DNA from: Weissella minor
GTDB taxonomy: Bacteria > Bacillota > Bacilli > Lactobacillales > Lactobacillaceae
Reading direction: 5' to 3'
Length of the DNA stretch: 64,000 bases
Assembly (NCBI RefSeq): GCF_001437425.1
Contig: NZ_JQCD01000024.1
Span: 219,863 to 283,862, forward strand
The notes beneath the pieces are model-generated. The model made no database searches and was not told the DNA's origin. It saw only the letters and a program-made list of their open reading frames with translations. Within the stretch, counting starts at the first letter, position 1. Each line of letters starts with the position of its first letter. A program made the position numbers and the translations under genes. Of the stretch, positions 1 to 8,329 are shown piece after piece.

Positions 1-117
1 AAGCAGACGACACCTGTTAAGCCAGTGCAACAGCAAAAGCAAGTGAAGCCAGCACCAAAGAAGCAGACAACACCTGTTAAGCCAGTGCAACAAAAGCAAG
101 TGAAGCCAGCTGCAAAC
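1..117 (+). repeat. Imperfect tandem repeat of about 60 bp inside the wall-protein gene
   Basis: Bases 1-60 and 61-117 are near-identical copies, the second lacking one CAG codon. Each encodes KQTTPVKPVQQ..KQVKPA. The array probably continues upstream of the window. Such repeats usually set the length of a wall-spanning linker. Confidence 0.85.
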
Positions 118-825
118 CAAGTCGTACTCGCATCATTAGCTAAGCCAGTACAACAAGAGCAAGTGAAGTCAGCTGACTTCCAGGCAGAACAAGTGCAAGC
201 AACAGCGGTGAAGCCAGTTGATTCAAAGGTACAAACATCAACGACACCGAAGTTTATGAAGGTCAATGCAACTGTTGCATCACAGCCTGAAGTTGTGACC
301 AACGAGGCAGCCGATTTCAATACTGTAAATCAAGCGGCAGTGCAAACTTCAGCGCTTCCATTGAATTCATCAATTAGTTATTCATATACAGATCAACAAA
401 TTGCAAATGCACAGTTTATTTACAATTATTTCTTGTCACTTGGTTGGACACCAAATGCAATTGCTGGTCTTTTGGCTAATATGATGGCGGCAAGCTATTT
501 GAACCCAGTCTTTACTGATGGCGTTGGTTATGGTCTATTGCAATGGACGTCTACAGATGATTTGATTGCTTGGACGCAAGCTAAGGGATATGATTATCAA
601 ACCCTTTCAGGTCAATGTGCCTATATTCAACATATGATGACGACTAAGGTAACATCATTTGAGAATGAAAATGAAAAAATGAGTAGTGTTGATTACACTG
701 AATCAAAGCAGTCACCTGCTGAATTAGCCGTTATTTTTAGAAATAATTATGATGGTCTAAAAAGCACAGATGATGCACAACTTAGTGCAGATGCTGATTA
801 CTGGTATCAACTATTCGCAATTTAA
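1..825 (+). CDS. Secreted repeat protein with phage-tail-lysozyme-like domain (5' truncated)
   Basis: The reading frame is open from base 1, so the start and any signal peptide lie outside the window; 274 residues are visible. The N-terminal half is low-complexity and rich in Lys, Pro, Gln and Val (repeats of the type KPVQQKQVKPA), typical of wall-spanning linkers. The C-terminal part (about residues 130-270) resembles the phage tail lysozyme family: NAIAGLLAN, then YGLLQWTS. Known members are peptidoglycan hydrolases. The family position that normally reads ESGLNP is ASYLNP here (bases 490-507), so the usual catalytic Glu is missing. It may be a wall-binding pseudoenzyme. Function is inferred from the domain. 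A hairpin terminator follows. Confidence 0.75.
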   Translation, partial: KQTTPVKPVQQQKQVKPAPKKQTTPVKPVQQKQVKPAANQVVLASLAKPVQQEQVKSADFQAEQVQATAVKPVDSKVQTSTTPKFMKVNATVASQPEVVTNEAADFNTVNQAAVQTSALPLNSSISYSYTDQQIANAQFIYNYFLSLGWTPNAIAGLLANMMAASYLNPVFTDGVGYGLLQWTSTDDLIAWTQAKGYDYQTLSGQCAYIQHMMTTKVTSFENENEKMSSVDYTESKQSPAELAVIFRNNYDGLKSTDDAQLSADADYWYQLFAI

Positions 826-833
826 GTAACAGG

Positions 834-865
834 AATAATCATTCAATTTTGGATGATTATTTTTG
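834..865 (+). terminator. Intrinsic terminator after wall-protein gene
   Basis: AATAATCATTC and GGATGATTATT form a stem around a short loop, followed by a T tract. Confidence 0.75.
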
Positions 866-1051
866 CGATATTGCATTATTTAGTAACATGAGATCAAAGG
901 TCTAATGTTTAGGGGCGAATTTGTAAGCGAAAAACGCGACTGATTGATAGAAAATTTGATTTTGATAGCAGGATAAAAGCATTCACGTTTAAGTGGATGC
1001 TTTTTATTATGTTAAAATCTATGGGTGCTTTTTTAAAAAATTAAAACAAGG
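866..1051. other. Intergenic stretch with a second terminator-like hairpin
   Basis: No open frame with a credible ribosome binding site is seen. A second hairpin (AGCATTCAC / GTGGATGCT, 979-1000, then T5) lies about 110 bases past the first terminator. It could end a short untranslated transcript or act as a back-up terminator; no clear promoter precedes it. Confidence 0.4.
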
Positions 1052-1057
1052 TATAAT
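1052..1057 (+). promoter_or_regulatory. -10 element for citXG
   Basis: TATAAT lies 33 bases before the chosen GTG start. The -35 region is T-rich and unclear. The position puts transcription start near 1064, so the ATG at 1069 would be almost leaderless. Confidence 0.55.
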
Positions 1058-1089
1058 GATAGTATGTTATGCAGATAGGGGAATTTAAA

Positions 1090-1632
1090 GTGTCAGAAAT
1101 ATTTGAAGCAGGGCAAAGTGTTACACTAAATCAGATTTTAGAAAACAAAGAGTGGCGTGTGTACCAACAAAACAAATTGGAACAACAATTTCCAAATAAA
1201 ACGATTGTCAGTGTAAAGTTAAATATTCCTGGTGAAATTAAGCAGAGCCCAGCGATTGAGCTCATATTTAAAACGGGAGTGAATATTCTTGATAGAGTGT
1301 ATGATGATGTCACATTAGCTAAAGAAAGCTATATCACGCGCATAACAGGTCCAGAAACTTTTTATGTGATTGACGCATCATTACGGGATACTAAAACATT
1401 AGCAATTGAATTTGAAGAGGCTAGTAAATTAGGGCGTTTGTTTGATGTAGATGTGATGTCAACAGAAGACCAAGGGCACCAATTATCGCGAACCGAGTTG
1501 GGATTTGATGTTCGACGCTGCTTTGTTTGTGGGGAACCCGCAAAAGTATGTGCTCGGACACAAAAACATGCTAAAGCTGAAATGATTGATACTTTGAATA
1601 CACTTTACGATGAGATTGAGGCAAGTAATTGA
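1090..1632 (+). CDS. citX: Apo-citrate lyase phosphoribosyl-dephospho-CoA transferase
   Basis: CitX (EC 2.7.7.61) attaches the prosthetic group 2'-(5''-phosphoribosyl)-3'-dephospho-CoA to the citrate lyase acyl carrier subunit. The 180-residue product carries the family signature GRLFDVDV, then LSRTELGF, then RRCFVCGEPAKVCARTQKH. I chose GTG 1090 because AGGGGAA (1077-1083) sits at ideal spacing and homologues begin near this residue; an in-frame ATG at 1069 lies too close to the likely transcription start. The stop overlaps the citG start by one base. No citrate lyase subunit gene is present in the window, so its target must be encoded elsewhere. Confidence 0.9.
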   Translation: MSEIFEAGQSVTLNQILENKEWRVYQQNKLEQQFPNKTIVSVKLNIPGEIKQSPAIELIFKTGVNILDRVYDDVTLAKESYITRITGPETFYVIDASLRDTKTLAIEFEEASKLGRLFDVDVMSTEDQGHQLSRTELGFDVRRCFVCGEPAKVCARTQKHAKAEMIDTLNTLYDEIEASN

Positions 1633-2483
1633 TGGGACAAGTTGATTTGGTACAAGTGGCACAAAAAGCGTTACTTTATGAAGTAACGGTGAATCCTAAG
1701 CCAGGATTGGTAGATCCGCAGAGTCAAGGTGCGCACACGGACATGGATGTCTTTACTTTTATAGACAGTTCAGTCAGTCTTTTACCTTATTTTCAAGAAG
1801 CTGTACAATTAGGTGAAACATTTAACGATAAGGGTGATTTAACACAGCTCTTTGATGTATTGCGATTAGCCGGGCAACAAGCTGAAAATGATATGTTTAA
1901 TGCGACAAATGGGGTAAATACGCATAAAGGTGCGATTTTTTCATTAGGTATTTTAGTTTGTGCGACAGCGTATTTACAAGCACAGTCAATACCAGTCACA
2001 ACAGATCAATTGCGGATGACCGTACAGGCGATGTTAGTTGGCATGAGCGATCATGATTTTGCAAAAATTAAGCAAAAGCCAGTGGATCAGCTAACTGCTG
2101 GTGAACGACAATTTTTAAAATATGGCGCGACCGGAATTAGAGGCCAAGCAGAAGCCGGATTCCCAATTGTCATGACATTAGCTGTACCGTTCTATCAGAA
2201 AACAAGTGGACCTTTGAATGAGCGCCTTTTAGATACTTTGATGATGCTATCAAGCGAGACGGAAGATTCTAATTTAATTAAACGTGCGGGAAGCTTGGAT
2301 ATATTACCTTGGTGGAAAGAGCAAGTTGCACAGTATTTTAAATTGGGTGGAAGCCAGACAGCTGAAGGTATGGATTTTCTAAGAAAGTTAGATGAGATTT
2401 GTATCGCTAAAAATTTGAGTTTAGGTGGATCAGCAGATTTATTGATATTGACTATCTTTGTCGCTAATGTGTTAACGAAATAA
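1632..2483 (+). CDS. citG: Triphosphoribosyl-dephospho-CoA synthase
   Basis: CitG (EC 2.4.2.52) makes the precursor of the citrate lyase prosthetic group from ATP and dephospho-CoA; CitX then uses it. The 283-residue protein shows the family pattern NPKPGLVDPQSQGAHTDMD near the N terminus, NTHKGAIFSLG in the middle and SLGGSADLL at the end. The ATG overlaps the citX stop (TGATG), so the two are translationally coupled. The malonate-decarboxylase homologue MdcB is an alternative, but the citX partner argues for CitG. A perfect bidirectional terminator follows. Confidence 0.9.
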   Translation: MGQVDLVQVAQKALLYEVTVNPKPGLVDPQSQGAHTDMDVFTFIDSSVSLLPYFQEAVQLGETFNDKGDLTQLFDVLRLAGQQAENDMFNATNGVNTHKGAIFSLGILVCATAYLQAQSIPVTTDQLRMTVQAMLVGMSDHDFAKIKQKPVDQLTAGERQFLKYGATGIRGQAEAGFPIVMTLAVPFYQKTSGPLNERLLDTLMMLSSETEDSNLIKRAGSLDILPWWKEQVAQYFKLGGSQTAEGMDFLRKLDEICIAKNLSLGGSADLLILTIFVANVLTK

Positions 2484-2486
2484 ATA

Positions 2487-2535
2487 AAAAAGTCACGATT
2501 GTTTGCTTAGCGTAACAAACAATCGTGACTTTTTA
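2487..2535. terminator. Bidirectional terminator between citG and DJ-1 gene
   Basis: A 19-base perfect inverted repeat (AAAAAGTCACGATTGTTTG and its complement) with a 10-base loop serves the convergent genes citG and the DJ-1/PfpI gene. Confidence 0.95.
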
Positions 2536-3222
2536 TTATTTAATATTTTGAATTAATAAATGAGCCACTTCGCGGGGTGAAAATGGATTCTGACCTGTAA
2601 TTAATTGTCCATCTTGAATGGCAAATGGCTTATAAGCACGTTTCTTTAGGAAATTAGCACCACGTTGTTGAGCCAGTGTTTCGTTCATGAACGGTACTTT
2701 TTTAACCTTACCGCTCAAATATTCTTCAGCTGTTGTGAAACCAGTAATCTTTTTTCCAGCAATCAAAGGTTTACGATTATCATCTTGTAAAAAGAATAGG
2801 CCGGCAATTCCGTGACACACTGAAGTAATGTAACCACCATTTTTATAAATGGCCTCACTAATACGCTGTAAGTAAGGATTGTTTGGAAAATCCCACATAA
2901 CTCCGTGACCACCTGTGTAATAAATGGCACTGTAATCATCTGGATTAATTTCTTTGGCTGGGATAGAATGCATTAATGCCCGTTCTTGGAAGTCTGAATC
3001 TTTATAGTAGCTTGTAATATTTTCATCAAGATAATTTAAACTTCTCGGATCGATCGGAACGTATCCACCATTGGGGCTTGTATAATCGACTTCAATGCCA
3101 ACTTTAAATAACTCATCAATAAATTCAGTTGCTTCACCTAACCAGAGACCAGTGGCATCGTTTGTTTGACCATAAGTGGCAACATTAGTAAGGACAATTA
3201 GTACTTTTTTATTATTTGACAT
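2536..3222 (-). CDS. DJ-1/PfpI superfamily protein (type 1 glutamine amidotransferase-like)
   Basis: The 228-residue protein has the DJ-1/PfpI fold pattern: Glu30 in TGLWLGEATEF, TGGHGVMWDF, and a nucleophile elbow with Cys136-His137 (ITSVCHGIAGL). The arrangement matches Hsp31-like chaperone/glyoxalase III proteins, which act in the cytosol on methylglyoxal or stressed proteins. The exact reaction is not decidable from sequence. AAAGGAA precedes the ATG. It is monocistronic, between a bidirectional terminator and proC. Confidence 0.85.
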   Translation of the reverse strand: MSNNKKVLIVLTNVATYGQTNDATGLWLGEATEFIDELFKVGIEVDYTSPNGGYVPIDPRSLNYLDENITSYYKDSDFQERALMHSIPAKEINPDDYSAIYYTGGHGVMWDFPNNPYLQRISEAIYKNGGYITSVCHGIAGLFFLQDDNRKPLIAGKKITGFTTAEEYLSGKVKKVPFMNETLAQQRGANFLKKRAYKPFAIQDGQLITGQNPFSPREVAHLLIQNIK

Positions 3223-3261
3223 GGAAAATTCCTTTCAAAGTTAATCATGATGAAGAGTAGA

Positions 3262-4029
3262 TTAGCCATTTGATGCTTCAACGGCATCAATAACTGCGGC
3301 ACGGAACGCGTGTTGTTCTAGAGCGACAACACCCCGAATTGTTGAACCACCTGGTGTCGTTACTTGGTCTTTAAGCACATCGGGAGCGATGTTGGTTTCT
3401 TGCATTAAGCTGGCACTACCTTTAACCATGCTGGCGGCCGCTTGGTAAGCTAATTCGCGATTAAGACCGTTTTTGACTGCAGCATCACCTAATGCTGCCA
3501 TGAAAACATCGACAAAGGCTGGTCCACAACCTGTCACTGTCCCGAAGATACCAAATTCACGTTCTGAAGTGATAAAGACATCACCAAGTTGTTGTAAGAA
3601 ACTTTCAATTGGTTCTGAATCTGTAATGTATTCATTTAGTGCAACACCTAAAGTTCCGTGATTAACTGCAACTGGTGTGTTTGGCATGAGTAAGGCAACT
3701 GGTTGTTCAGGCAAAATGGCATTAATTTCAGCAAGTGAAATACCAGCAGCTGCTGAAAGAATAACCGTTTGAGCCGATAATGTTTTGAATTCTTGCATAA
3801 CCGCTAGTGTAACCGGCGCTGGAGTTGTAAAAATGACAAAGTCTGGATTTGCATTAATGACGCTTTGATTGTCAGTGACCACTTCAATTTGATGTTCTTC
3901 TTGATAGGTAGTCATTGCATCATTTATACGATGATTACTAAGAATTAACTCTTCAGACTTCATTGTGTTTAAAAGACCATCAATAATGGCTTGGCCCATG
4001 TGACCAATTCCGATAATTCCAACTTTCAT
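3262..4029 (-). CDS. proC: Pyrroline-5-carboxylate reductase
   Basis: ProC (EC 1.5.1.2) reduces 1-pyrroline-5-carboxylate to proline with NAD(P)H, the last step of proline synthesis. The 255-residue protein starts with the Rossmann motif GIIGIGHMGQAI. It has VIFTTPAP and PNTPVAV in the middle, and the substrate region VTGCGPAFVDVF and TPGGSTIRGVVALE near the end. GGAGGAA precedes the ATG. proA and proB are not in the window. A 39-base gap separates it from the DJ-1 gene and shows no terminator, so the two may be cotranscribed. Confidence 0.93.
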   Translation of the reverse strand: MKVGIIGIGHMGQAIIDGLLNTMKSEELILSNHRINDAMTTYQEEHQIEVVTDNQSVINANPDFVIFTTPAPVTLAVMQEFKTLSAQTVILSAAAGISLAEINAILPEQPVALLMPNTPVAVNHGTLGVALNEYITDSEPIESFLQQLGDVFITSEREFGIFGTVTGCGPAFVDVFMAALGDAAVKNGLNRELAYQAAASMVKGSASLMQETNIAPDVLKDQVTTPGGSTIRGVVALEQHAFRAAVIDAVEASNG

Positions 4030-4303
4030 GCGTTAAATTCCTCCGTTAATAGGTTGATTATTAACTCATTGTAGCACAAGTATAGGGGATAGAATGGTGA
4101 TGATTCTTGTTTGTGAGCGGCTTATTTTACAAGATTTCATATGTATTAAATATAAATAGCAAAAAATTTCAATTTGTCATTTAAAAGCCGAAATGTCGAA
4201 ATAACGACATGTTGTTACGTATGCTTAATTTAACTGTTAACCATTACCATTATTCATAAGAAGATGGATGCTAAACTAGTTAGTGAATTAAAATACGAAA
4301 GAA

Positions 4304-4813
4304 ATGGAGCGTAACGACAGCATGAATTTAATGGTCACTTTGGGGATGATGATTGTTTTACTTTCAGTAATGGGATTAAGTTTAATCAAAAAGTATAACC
4401 AGCAACATAAGCAACCAAAAATAAAAATTAACAATGGTGGCATTACACTTCATCAATTATTTAAGAAGTATCATTTTACAAATGAGATAGATTTAGCAAA
4501 ATTGGACTTATTTATTTTAGAAATTGAACAAAACGATTTAAGCGGTGTGGTTGGCGATTTGAAAAGTAAAGCTACCGCAATTCAACAACAGGGGCAGGAT
4601 GCTGATAAAATTGATCAAAAAGATTATTTAGATTTTGTACACAGCTACAATCATAAGAAAATTCAATTTGAGCGTGCACTCGATGTTCAAAAATCTGAAA
4701 CAATAGATATTAAAAAATATTTGTTGGTCGGATTGTCATGTGGTATCTTACTGATTTCATTGTCAGCATTATCACGGATGTATGTTTTGGCCAGTGCTTG
4801 GATGCATATATAG
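4304..4813 (+). CDS. Small membrane protein of unknown function
   Basis: I do not recognise this family. The product (169 residues from ATG 4304, 163 from ATG 4322) has a hydrophobic segment at each end (about residues 8-25 and 136-160) and a polar, Lys/Gln/Asp-rich middle part, suggesting two membrane anchors with a 110-residue loop. The start is uncertain: GGAG at 4306-4309 is 12 bases before ATG 4322, while GAAAG before ATG 4304 is weak. It is flanked by its own terminator. Confidence 0.6.
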   Translation: MERNDSMNLMVTLGMMIVLLSVMGLSLIKKYNQQHKQPKIKINNGGITLHQLFKKYHFTNEIDLAKLDLFILEIEQNDLSGVVGDLKSKATAIQQQGQDADKIDQKDYLDFVHSYNHKKIQFERALDVQKSETIDIKKYLLVGLSCGILLISLSALSRMYVLASAWMHI

Positions 4814-4815
4814 AA

Positions 4816-4848
4816 GGAACGTAGGAAAGATGGCCTATGTTCTTTTTT
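4816..4848 (+). terminator. Intrinsic terminator
   Basis: GAACGTAGG and CCTATGTTC form a stem with one G-T or mismatch position, followed by T7. Confidence 0.85.
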
Positions 4849-4906
4849 TGTGGCCTTAAAAATGATGTACAATATAGACAGAATATATTTGAAATGAGGA
4901 AAGGTT

Positions 4907-5698
4907 ATGGCATATTTGAGTACGAATGATCATGTACGTTTGTATTACGAAGATAATGAAGTTGCATCAGAACATGCGATAATTCTCATGCACGGATTTG
5001 GCGGCAATCATGCAGAGTTTATTAATCAGGTTGCGAATCTAACCGAATCAGGTTATCGGGTTATTAGTTACGACCATCGTAATCATGGTTTATCAGATCG
5101 AACCTTTCAAGGGTTGCGAGTGAGTCGCTTAGCCACGGATTTAAATAATTTAATCAATGAATTGCAACTAAAGTCAGTTGATTTAATCGGTCATTCGATG
5201 GGGGCTTCTGTAATTTGGGCATATTTGTCCTTGTTTGGTGCTGAAAAAATTCAACATATTGTCACGATTGACCAATCACCCAAAGCTTTAAATACGGACG
5301 ATTGGGCATTTGGTTTATTAGATGATACTTGGGCTAATGTGGCTTTTACGGCACGCAATGTGGAACATACCAAAATGACAGTTAAACGCTTGCCAGACAA
5401 TGCTTATCAGGCAATTAGAGCGGTTCAAGCTGATCATGCTTTTAATTATGATCAAAATGAACCATTACTTTTGAATCATTTAGTGCAAGACTGGCGTGAC
5501 GTGATCCATACTTACGCAGACGTGCCACAATTGTTTATAGCAGGTGGGGAGTCCCCGCTTTGGTCATGTGATTATGCGAAGACGTGTCAATATATCGCAA
5601 ATGACCAAGCTGCAGTTACTGTGATTCCACATACAGGTCATTTACCACATGTTGAAGATCCAGATGCGGTTAATGCAGCATTAGCGACATTTTTATAA
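4907..5698 (+). CDS. Alpha/beta hydrolase
   Basis: The 263-residue protein has the alpha/beta hydrolase fold: the oxyanion strand LMHGFGGNHAEF, the strand YDHRNHGLSD, the nucleophile elbow GHSMGAS with Ser97, and a C-terminal His in HTGHLPHVEDPD. The layout resembles small-molecule esterases and MhpC/YbfF-like hydrolases. No signal peptide is visible, so it acts in the cytosol. The substrate cannot be told. AGGAAAGG precedes the ATG. It forms a single transcription unit. Confidence 0.85.
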   Translation: MAYLSTNDHVRLYYEDNEVASEHAIILMHGFGGNHAEFINQVANLTESGYRVISYDHRNHGLSDRTFQGLRVSRLATDLNNLINELQLKSVDLIGHSMGASVIWAYLSLFGAEKIQHIVTIDQSPKALNTDDWAFGLLDDTWANVAFTARNVEHTKMTVKRLPDNAYQAIRAVQADHAFNYDQNEPLLLNHLVQDWRDVIHTYADVPQLFIAGGESPLWSCDYAKTCQYIANDQAAVTVIPHTGHLPHVEDPDAVNAALATFL

Positions 5699-5703
5699 TC
5701 TAG

Positions 5704-5734
5704 AAGTCAGCTGAATGAACAGCTGACTTTTTTT
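5704..5734 (+). terminator. Intrinsic terminator
   Basis: AAGTCAGCTG, loop aatgaa, CAGCTGACTT, then a T tract. Confidence 0.93.
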
Positions 5735-6084
5735 GTTTATTAACGTGAATCATTACACATTTTCTTTAATTCCCCAATTTAATCTTCTTTTTTTATAAAA
5801 AAAACTGGAAATCGATTTCATTAAAATGGAGAAAATGAAATTTATTGGACATGCATATAAGGTATTTAAATGTTTGTATTTGATTCTTTTGTGATTGTTT
5901 TTATAATAAAAAACATTGCCAATCGGTACCAATAAAAAGCTTGCATTATAAAAACAACGCGTTACAATATTAATTGTGAATAAGTTAACTAACTCGCTCA
6001 AGGAATTAATTATTTTATTCAATGATTAAACCAAATCAGAAAAAAAGCTTGTAAAAATCTTTTGAATAAAATCAAAATGGACAC
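5735..6084. other. AT-rich intergenic region upstream of the dehydrogenase operon
   Basis: About 350 bases with no credible gene; an 89-codon reverse frame here lacks a ribosome binding site and family signature. Features seen are a perfect 12-bp palindrome GAAATCGATTTC (5808-5819) and a lac-type-looking partial dyad near 5918-5935. Either could be a regulator site for the operon downstream. Confidence 0.5.
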
Positions 6085-6112
6085 TTGAATTTTTAAAAAT
6101 TTGGCTTATCAT
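6085..6112 (+). promoter_or_regulatory. Promoter of dehydrogenase operon
   Basis: TTGAAT (6085-6090), 16-base spacer, TATCAT (6107-6112). The cre site begins 7 bases downstream, at the expected transcription start. Confidence 0.5.
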
Positions 6113-6118
6113 ATTAAT

Positions 6119-6132
6119 TGTAAACGTTTTCA
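6119..6132 (+). promoter_or_regulatory. CcpA cre site
   Basis: TGTAAACGTTTTCA matches the cre consensus TGWAANCGNTNWCA at every position. Its place at the transcription start implies carbon catabolite repression of the operon at 6196-8320. Confidence 0.85.
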
Positions 6133-6195
6133 TAAAAACACTGATTATGTTGATTGGTGCCTATGAATTTTTGAAATATCATGGAGGATATATTT

Positions 6196-7206
6196 ATGCG
6201 TGCTTTAGTATTAAATGGATTGAAGAAGTTAGACGTTGAAGATATTGAAAAGCCAGCCTTGGGTGCTGACGAAGTGCGAGTAGATACTGCTTATGCGGGT
6301 ATCTGTGGAACTGACAAGGCTTTGTATGCTGGACTTCCAGGATCAGCTGATGCTGTGCCACCAATTGTGTTGGGACACGAAAATTCAGGTGTTATTTCAG
6401 AAGTTGGTGCCAATGTAACCGATTTCCAAGTTGGTGACCGTGTCACAGTTGACCCTAACATCTATGATGGTACTTGTGAATACTGTCGTACGGGTCGTCC
6501 AGAATTGTGTGACAACTTGTCAGCCGTTGGTGTCACACGTGATGGTGGTTTTGAAGAAAGCTTCACAGCACCTGTTTCAGTTGTTTACCACGTACCTGAG
6601 AATGTTTCACTACGTGCCGCAACTGTTACTGAACCAATTTCATGTGCCGTACACGGAATGAAGCTATTGAAGTTCACACCATACCAAAAGGCTTTGGTTA
6701 TCGGTGATGGATTCATGGGTGAGCTATTTGTTCAATTGCTACAAGCCTATGGTGTTCACCAAGTTGACTTGGCTGGAATTGTTCAAGAAAAGCTTGACTT
6801 TAACAAGGAAAAGTTTGGTGTAACAAACACATTTAACACTGCAAATGGTGAAGAAATTCCTGCTGATTACGATGTTGTTATCGAAGCCGTTGGCTTGCCA
6901 CAAACACAAGAACAAGCAATTGAAGCAACTAAGAAGGGTGCTCAAGTTATGATGTTCGGTGTTGGAGAACCAGACCAAAAGTTCTCAATGAACACATACG
7001 AAGTCTTCAAGAAGCAATTGACGATCCAAGGATCATTCATTAACCCACACGCATTTGAAGATTCATTAGCATTGCTTTCATCAGGTAAGTTGGATGTTGA
7101 ACCATTGATTTCACATGAATTAGATTTGTCAGAAATCCAAAGCTATCTTGATGGTGAAATTTCAGGTGTATCAAAGGCGATTGCTAAGGTAAGTGGAGCT
7201 AAGTAA
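6196..7206 (+). CDS. Medium-chain zinc-dependent alcohol/polyol dehydrogenase
   Basis: The 336-residue MDR protein has a catalytic-zinc region (AGICGTD, then GHENSG), a structural-zinc lobe with three visible cysteines (CEYCRTGRPELC) and an NAD-binding fold (LVIGDGFMGEL). It most resembles sorbitol, threonine or galactitol-phosphate dehydrogenases, oxidising a polyol or sugar alcohol with NAD. I start at ATG 6196 because GGAGG (6183-6187) lies before it; the ATG at 6181 overlaps that site. It is the first gene of a three-gene cre-controlled operon. The fourth structural cysteine usual in many MDR proteins is absent (Tyr-Asp in its place), as in some sorbitol dehydrogenases. Confidence 0.85.
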   Translation: MRALVLNGLKKLDVEDIEKPALGADEVRVDTAYAGICGTDKALYAGLPGSADAVPPIVLGHENSGVISEVGANVTDFQVGDRVTVDPNIYDGTCEYCRTGRPELCDNLSAVGVTRDGGFEESFTAPVSVVYHVPENVSLRAATVTEPISCAVHGMKLLKFTPYQKALVIGDGFMGELFVQLLQAYGVHQVDLAGIVQEKLDFNKEKFGVTNTFNTANGEEIPADYDVVIEAVGLPQTQEQAIEATKKGAQVMMFGVGEPDQKFSMNTYEVFKKQLTIQGSFINPHAFEDSLALLSSGKLDVEPLISHELDLSEIQSYLDGEISGVSKAIAKVSGAK

Positions 7207-7919
7207 TGACAGTAGAACAAGATGATACGAAGATATCAATGTCACAGTCAATCATGTACTTTGTGTTGTCCCTTGTGATTAACGCTTTAGGAAATGTATT
7301 GACAATTGTGACAAGTGCGCACGTACATCCCGGATTCTTAGGATCTGCGTATTGGACTGCTGCACAAACAAATTTGGGGAATGCCTTGGGTGTTAACTTA
7401 TTCTGGACTTTCTTAGTATTTGGAATGTTAGTTTCATTATTGAATGCTGCTTTGGTTGGTAAGTTTAATCTCAAGCGTATTTTAGGTAACTTGATTTTCA
7501 TGGTGCCGTTCTCAGCGTTGATTCAAGTGTTTGCTGATTTCTTCAATCCGCTTATGCCTGAAGCAACAACTTGGCCAATGATTACGCTATACATTATCGT
7601 CAATTTCTTTGGGGTATTTTGTATTGGTATTGCCATCTCAATCTATCAGCGTGTCAACTTAGTTTTGCACCCAGCGGATGATTTAATGCAAATCCTTCGT
7701 TTTAAGTATTGTAACGGTAATGCTGGTGTCGCGATGTGGATGTCATATATTCCACCTACCATTATGGCGATCGTTGCATTCTTCATTAATCACAAGTTTC
7801 AAAACTTTGGTTTGGGAACCGTCTTTGCCTTCTTGTTCCAAGGTGGCATTACCGGATGGGGTGATACCCATATTTTCCCTAACCTAAAGCATCAACGATT
7901 AGAAGTGGGAGATAATTAA
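7206..7919 (+). CDS. Polytopic membrane protein of unknown function (YitT/YczE-like)
   Basis: The 237-residue protein has about five or six hydrophobic segments (roughly residues 14-34, 62-82, 88-110, 120-145, 175-195 and 205-222). The pattern recalls YczE/YitT-type membrane proteins of unknown role, but I cannot assign it firmly. Its ATG overlaps the dehydrogenase stop (TAATG), so the two are coupled. Sitting between a dehydrogenase and a VOC enzyme under a cre site, it may import or export the substrate; that is inference. Confidence 0.65.
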   Translation: MTVEQDDTKISMSQSIMYFVLSLVINALGNVLTIVTSAHVHPGFLGSAYWTAAQTNLGNALGVNLFWTFLVFGMLVSLLNAALVGKFNLKRILGNLIFMVPFSALIQVFADFFNPLMPEATTWPMITLYIIVNFFGVFCIGIAISIYQRVNLVLHPADDLMQILRFKYCNGNAGVAMWMSYIPPTIMAIVAFFINHKFQNFGLGTVFAFLFQGGITGWGDTHIFPNLKHQRLEVGDN

Positions 7920-7921
7920 AA

Positions 7922-8320
7922 ATGGACGCAGTCGAAAAGTATACAACTGGTTTGCAACACGTTGGAATTCCAACACGTGATATGGCCGCAACAACTGAAT
8001 TCTGGACTAAGCTTGGCTTTAACCTTAAGGGTGAGTTCAAAAACGGCGAAGCAACTGTTAAGTTCTTCGAATACAAAGGGCTTGTCATTGAAACATGGGA
8101 AGGTAGCGAAGAAGAAGCTAACCAAACCGTTGGTGCAATCAACCATATTTCATTGGACACAACTGATGCAGATGCTTTGTTCGCTGAATTCCAAAATGCT
8201 GACTTCAACTTATTAAATGATGAAGTACAACATCTACCATTCTGGGATAACGGTATTAAGTTCTTCAATATCCAAGGACCTAATCAAGAAGTTGTTGAGT
8301 TCTGTGAAATTGTTAAATAA
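7922..8320 (+). CDS. VOC (glyoxalase/bleomycin-resistance fold) protein
   Basis: The 132-residue protein has the paired beta-alpha-beta-beta-beta modules of the vicinal oxygen chelate family: GLQHVGIPTRDMAATTEFWTKLGF at the N terminus, NHISLDT in the middle and PNQEVVEFCEI at the end. Potential metal ligands are His13, the Glu of VIETWE, the His of NHISLD and the Glu of EVVEF, as in glyoxalase I or epimerase members. It is two bases past the membrane protein stop and last in the operon. The reaction (isomerase, lyase or dioxygenase type) is open. Confidence 0.8.
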   Translation: MDAVEKYTTGLQHVGIPTRDMAATTEFWTKLGFNLKGEFKNGEATVKFFEYKGLVIETWEGSEEEANQTVGAINHISLDTTDADALFAEFQNADFNLLNDEVQHLPFWDNGIKFFNIQGPNQEVVEFCEIVK

Positions 8321-8329
8321 GTGATATTA

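Noticed and set aside
1069-1089. ATG 1069 as start of citX
   Set aside because: It lies about five bases from the predicted transcription start and before the good ribosome site; GTG 1090 fits better.
5753-6022. 89-codon reverse ORF in the region before the dehydrogenase operon
   Set aside because: No ribosome binding site, biased AT-rich composition and no family resemblance; it runs across the promoter area.
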